Shown here in pieces: positions 60,560-64,000 of a DNA stretch of 64,000 nucleotides. The position numbers and the translations under genes were made by a program. The notes under the pieces were generated by a model. The model saw only the letters and a list, made by a program, of their open reading frames with translations. It was not told the origin of the DNA and made no database searches. How positions within the stretch are numbered: the first letter of the stretch is position 1; each line of letters begins with the position of its first letter. This DNA comes from Flagellimonas sp. S3867 (GTDB lineage Bacteria > Bacteroidota > Bacteroidia > Flavobacteriales > Flavobacteriaceae), in NCBI RefSeq assembly GCF_014698935.1, contig NZ_JACVMN010000001.1, positions 1,612,001 through 1,676,000 of the forward strand, read 5' to 3'.

Positions 60560-62236
60560 CTAATCCAACACCTCAGCAATGGGTTCCCCTGTTGTTCCAT
60601 TCGGAAAACCGATTCCTAATAATGCAGCTATGGTCGGAGCAATATCAGGAATCTCAGTTCTAGCTACCGTACTTCCCTTTTTAATCCCTTTCCCATATAA
60701 CAAAAGAGGTACATGGGTATCATAGATCATCGGTGATCCATGGGTGGAGCCGGTTATCGGATAATCAATAAATCCAGGTTTTGGAACCAGTAACACATCT
60801 CCGGAGCGTTTTTGGTTCCAACCATTTTGTAATAAATGTGGTATACCTTCGGTATATTCGTTTTGCCAAAGCTGGTATGCCGTATACGTTTCGTTGATTC
60901 CCTCATAATCCAAAAGCTCCAAAGCTATTTCCTCCTGTACCTTTTTCAAATCCATATCCAGATTGGCAATGATTTTATGGTCCAAAAATACCTGTGAAGC
61001 CGAAAAGTGTTTGATTACATCGGTTGTTCCGTATTGATATTTCACAAATTCCAAAAACTTGCTTTGCATTCTTGCTACATTAAGATAACCAGCTGGTATC
61101 TTTTGATTCTTTAAATAGGCAGGCACATTTACCGCCCCATGGTCGGCCGTTAAAAACACAGTATACTGTCCAACTCCAACTTTTTGATCTAATTGATTCA
61201 GCAATCGTTGCAAATCAACATCCAGACGCAGATATGCATCCTGCACCTCTTTGGAATTCACTCCAAATTTATGTCCTATATAATCTGTGCTGGAAAAGCT
61301 AATGGCCAGAAAGTCCGTTATACCATCCGTTCCTAAATTTTCATTTTGCAAAGCTTCCAACGCAAAATCCACAGTAATGCTGTTGCCATACGGCGTGTAT
61401 TTTAAAATTTCAAAATCGCGCTCCTTCGCCAAAAGATTAGGTGTACTATGTGGAAAAGTTGGTGTTGTCTCATCTTCAAACAAACTTTCATAGACATTGT
61501 TATCCAATCCACTTTCTTGGTATAAAGCAATGTCTTTTAGGGTTGTCCAGGGCTTTTTATAGGCTTCCACCCTATCAGATTCGTTAAAATCGGTCACCCA
61601 TTGAGGTAAATTTTGCATATAATAGGTACTGCTGATCCATTGTCCTGAATCTCCACCTTCAAACCAATAAGCCGCATTGGCCGAATGTCCTCCCGGTAAA
61701 ATAGCGCCACGATCTTTCAATGCTACGGCAATTACTTTGCCTTTCTGTTGTGTGTGCAACCGTAACTGATCTGTTACGGTAGTGGTCAACATACGATGTG
61801 GAGACATCTTTCCCGCATCGGAATTTGTACCAACCGTTGCGTAACTTTCATCTGAAGCACAATACACTTCTTTATCCTGAACCTTATCATACCAATCATT
61901 GGAAATAATACCATGGGCAGCCGGGGTTGTACCCGTATAAACCGAAGCATGTCCTGGCCCTGTTTTGGTTGGGGCATAGTTAAAATGATGGTTTTTACAA
62001 TTGAATCCTTCGTTAACCAACCTTTTGAACCCTCCTTCACCGTAATGGTTCCAAAAGCGGGTTAGATAATCGTACCGCATTTGATCTACAATGATTCCTA
62101 CTACCAATTTAGGGGATTGGGCTATTTGTTTGGATTGTGGCTGTGGTTCGGAGGTTTTCCTTCCTTTTCGTTGGCCGAAAGTCATGTTTACGGCCAAAAT
62201 CAAGGATAAAACAAGGATCAGGTTGATATTTTTCAT
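60560..62236 (-). CDS. pafA: PafA-type alkaline phosphatase
   Basis: A 558-residue exported phosphatase with a signal peptide (MKNINLILVLSLILAVNMTF). The PafA active site is complete: metal Asp51 (GIIVDQMRYDYL), nucleophile Thr92 (PTKTGPGHA), Asn113 (GIISNDWYD), Lys174 and Arg176 (VALKDRGAIL), then SSTDYIGHKFG, LTADHGAV and GSTHGSPMIYDTHVP for zinc binding. PafA hydrolyses phosphate monoesters and is calcium-stimulated and phosphate-insensitive in flavobacteria. It is a single gene with a -7 box at 62260-62267, convergent with the dehydrogenase gene. Confidence 0.94.
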   Translation of the reverse strand: MKNINLILVLSLILAVNMTFGQRKGRKTSEPQPQSKQIAQSPKLVVGIIVDQMRYDYLTRFWNHYGEGGFKRLVNEGFNCKNHHFNYAPTKTGPGHASVYTGTTPAAHGIISNDWYDKVQDKEVYCASDESYATVGTNSDAGKMSPHRMLTTTVTDQLRLHTQQKGKVIAVALKDRGAILPGGHSANAAYWFEGGDSGQWISSTYYMQNLPQWVTDFNESDRVEAYKKPWTTLKDIALYQESGLDNNVYESLFEDETTPTFPHSTPNLLAKERDFEILKYTPYGNSITVDFALEALQNENLGTDGITDFLAISFSSTDYIGHKFGVNSKEVQDAYLRLDVDLQRLLNQLDQKVGVGQYTVFLTADHGAVNVPAYLKNQKIPAGYLNVARMQSKFLEFVKYQYGTTDVIKHFSASQVFLDHKIIANLDMDLKKVQEEIALELLDYEGINETYTAYQLWQNEYTEGIPHLLQNGWNQKRSGDVLLVPKPGFIDYPITGSTHGSPMIYDTHVPLLLYGKGIKKGSTVARTEIPDIAPTIAALLGIGFPNGTTGEPIAEVLD

Positions 62237-62259
62237 GAATCTTTAAAGATTAGCGACGA

Positions 62260-62267
62260 CAAAACTA
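62260..62267 (-). promoter_or_regulatory. -7 box upstream of pafA
   Basis: On the minus strand TAGTTTTG matches TAnnTTTG, 24 nt before the ATG. No TTTG lies 19 nt upstream. A Pho-box was not recognised. Confidence 0.45.
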
Positions 62268-62354
62268 TTCAATTATCCTTTTTAAATAATTTAAATGATG
62301 GTTAAATGCACATCAATATTGTTATTTTTATGGCCGCAAGTCTATTTATAGTAC

Positions 62355-63092
62355 ATGAAATACCTTGAAGCGATCGGAAAATACTTCATCATGATATGGG
62401 AAGTATTTAAAAAACCGACCAAATGGCCAATCATGAGATCCCTTATTTTAAAGGAAATCGATGAATTGATCTATGGTTCTTTAGGTATCATCATATTTAT
62501 TTCCTTTTTCATTGGAGGGGTTGTCACCATTCAAACAGCATTAAACCTAAATAGTCCCCTAATTCCCAAAAGTCTTATTGGTTTTGCGACACGACAGTCG
62601 GTCATTTTGGAATTCGCACCAACATTCACTTCCATAATCATGGCAGGAAAGGTAGGGTCGTATATTACCTCCAGCATTGGAACCATGAAAGTAACGGAAC
62701 AAATAGATGCGCTGGAAGTGATGGGGGTAAACTCGGTTAATTATTTAGTATTTCCCAAGATCATTGCCATGCTGGCCTATCCTTTTGCAGTTGCCATAGC
62801 TATGTATGTGGGCATTTTGGGTGGATGGATCGCAGGAGCTTTCGGCGGATATGCTCCAAGTGGGGAATTTATTAAAGGACTTCAACTGGATTTTATCCCT
62901 TTCCATATTACCTATTCGTTTATAAAAACCGTTGTTTTCGCCTTTGTAATAGCCACAATACCCTCGTTTCATGGGTTATATATGAAAGGTGGCGCTCTAG
63001 AGGTCGGTAAGGCCAGCACCACAGCATTTGTCTGGACCAGTGTGGTCATCATCATACTTAATTATATTCTAACACAATTAATGCTAGGCTGA
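62355..63092 (+). CDS. mlaE: MlaE-family ABC transporter permease
   Basis: A 245-residue inner-membrane permease of the MlaE/DUF140 family, with about five hydrophobic segments. The family motif region is EFAPTFTSIIMAGKVGSYIT then MKVTEQIDALEVMGVNS. It works with MlaF to move phospholipids between inner membrane and a periplasmic MlaD-type protein, which is not in this window. Its stop overlaps the mlaF start by one base. Confidence 0.93.
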   Translation: MKYLEAIGKYFIMIWEVFKKPTKWPIMRSLILKEIDELIYGSLGIIIFISFFIGGVVTIQTALNLNSPLIPKSLIGFATRQSVILEFAPTFTSIIMAGKVGSYITSSIGTMKVTEQIDALEVMGVNSVNYLVFPKIIAMLAYPFAVAIAMYVGILGGWIAGAFGGYAPSGEFIKGLQLDFIPFHITYSFIKTVVFAFVIATIPSFHGLYMKGGALEVGKASTTAFVWTSVVIIILNYILTQLMLG

Positions 63093-63859
63093 TGATAGAA
63101 GTAGAAAACATTCACAAATCTTTTGGAGATACTCATGTGCTCAAAGGTATCAGCACCGTTTTTGAGGATGGAAAAACCAATTTGATCATTGGACAGAGTG
63201 GATCGGGAAAAACCGTGTTTTTAAAGTGCTTGTTGGGGCTTTTTGAACCTGAAGAAGGCCAAATATGTTATAACGGACAATTTTATTCAGAACTTTCAAG
63301 AAGCGAAAGACGTGATTTACGCCAAGAAATGGGGATGGTTTTTCAAGGAAGTGCTTTATTTGATTCCATGACGGTAGAAGGCAACGTGATGTTCCCTTTA
63401 GGCATGTTCACCAATCAATCCAAAGCCGAAATGCAAGATCGGGTCGATTTTGTTCTGGAGCGCGTCAATCTTATTGATGCCCATAAAAAATTTCCTTCGG
63501 AAATCTCGGGTGGAATGCAAAAAAGGGTGGCAATTGCCCGCGCTATTGTTATGAATCCTAAATATTTATTTTGTGATGAGCCGAATTCGGGCTTGGATCC
63601 CAAAACTGCCATCTTGATCGACAATTTGATTCAAGAAATCACTAAAGAATACAATATCACCACTGTGATCAATACCCACGATATGAATTCGGTAATGGAA
63701 ATTGGGGAAAAAATCATCTTTTTAAAAGATGGAATTAAAGCGTGGGAAGGTACCAACAAGGAAATCTTTAAAACGGACAATGAAGCCGTTACCAATTTTG
63801 TCTATTCTTCAGAGCTTTTCAAAAAGGTGCGTCAAATGTATATCGAGGAACGAAATTGA
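63092..63859 (+). CDS. mlaF: MlaF-family ABC transporter ATP-binding protein
   Basis: A 255-residue ATPase with Walker A IIGQSGSGKTVFLK, Q-loop MVFQGSALFDSMTV, signature SGGMQKRVAIARAI, Walker B YLFCDEPNSGLD and H-loop INTHDMNSV. It powers MlaE-dependent lipid transport at the inner membrane. The frame overlaps mlaE by one base. An MCE (MlaD) gene would be expected downstream or elsewhere, but the next gene seen is on the opposite strand. Confidence 0.95.
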   Translation: MIEVENIHKSFGDTHVLKGISTVFEDGKTNLIIGQSGSGKTVFLKCLLGLFEPEEGQICYNGQFYSELSRSERRDLRQEMGMVFQGSALFDSMTVEGNVMFPLGMFTNQSKAEMQDRVDFVLERVNLIDAHKKFPSEISGGMQKRVAIARAIVMNPKYLFCDEPNSGLDPKTAILIDNLIQEITKEYNITTVINTHDMNSVMEIGEKIIFLKDGIKAWEGTNKEIFKTDNEAVTNFVYSSELFKKVRQMYIEERN

Positions 63860-63885
63860 CGGATGTCTTATATCTGAAAAAAAAA

Positions 63886-64000
63886 TTAATCCGCTTCCTT
63901 TACAACAAGTGTTGAATCCTGTATCCTGATTTTTAACCAATCCAACATTTTCTTTGCGTCACCCTCCTTTTGGTTTTGTCTAATACCTTCTTTCCATTTC
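63886..64000 (-). CDS. C-terminal end of an unidentified protein (partial)
   Basis: The last 37 residues of a minus-strand frame are visible (ends MLDWLKIRIQDSTLVVKEAD), running off the right edge. The coding character is good and the stop lies 26 nt from the mlaF stop, so the two are convergent. No family can be named from this fragment. Confidence 0.55.
   Translation of the reverse strand, partial: KWKEGIRQNQKEGDAKKMLDWLKIRIQDSTLVVKEAD

Overview
The window looks like a chromosomal segment of a marine-type Flavobacteriaceae (Bacteroidota). The base composition is AT-rich and clear Shine-Dalgarno sequences are scarce. Promoters match the Bacteroidota pattern (TTTG about 19 nt before TAnnTTTG). 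A SusC/SusD pair is present, and the str, S10 and spc ribosomal operons are joined without a tuf gene between fusA and rpsJ. Gene content and protein style recall the Muricauda/Allomuricauda/Maribacter neighbourhood, but the genus cannot be fixed from sequence reading alone.

Region 1 (1-12250, all minus strand) is one long translation operon. In transcription order it reads rpsL-rpsG-fusA-rpsJ-[158-nt structured gap]-rplC-rplD-rplW-rplB-rpsS-rplV-rpsC-rplP-rpmC-rpsQ-rplN-rplX-rplE-rpsN-rpsH-rplF-rplR-rpsE-rpmD-rplO (rplO runs off the left edge). A good promoter lies just before rpsL, with two further -7-like boxes in a direct repeat upstream. The rpsJ-rplC gap contains a hairpin followed by seven T on the coding strand, which looks like an intrinsic attenuator inside the operon.

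Region 2 (12300-24130) holds an orphan secreted protein and then a plus-strand nutrient-uptake locus: SusC-like TonB-dependent channel, SusD-like lipoprotein, a surface lipoprotein with a Gly-Asp-Gly-Trp motif, and a terminator. A very large FG-GAP/ASPIC-UnbV lipoprotein with its own promoter follows, then rlmB. No glycoside hydrolase or regulator is linked, so the substrate is unknown.

Region 3 (24130-31850) contains a rhomboid protease, rarA, a three-gene envelope set (lipoprotein, outer-membrane protein, secreted protein), a YjjG-type nucleotidase, a divergent polysaccharide-deacetylase-like protein and radC.

Region 4 (31900-36730) is the most accessory-looking part: a DUF1569/DinB-like protein, a WG-repeat protein, an SMI1/KNR4-TPR protein, a tiny membrane protein, a small gene broken by an in-frame TAG, and an orphan secreted protein starting at GTG.

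Region 5 (36750-48110) carries mpl (cell-wall recycling), a cupin-cupin-SDR-DoxX cluster, a LytS/LytT-type two-component system with a small membrane protein, an S9 peptidase, a DUF4136 lipoprotein, and an operon of a fused hpt-adk gene, a GNAT acetyltransferase and obgE.

Region 6 (48200-64000) is mainly housekeeping: purK-purE, an M3 oligopeptidase, an ECF sigma factor with a small zinc anti-sigma factor, a UbiA-like membrane protein, gcvP, a FabH-like synthase, a methyltransferase-glycosyltransferase-dehydrogenase group associated with REP-like repeats, a PafA-type phosphatase, and an MlaE/MlaF lipid-transport pair. No rRNA, tRNA, CRISPR array, transposase or prophage gene was seen.
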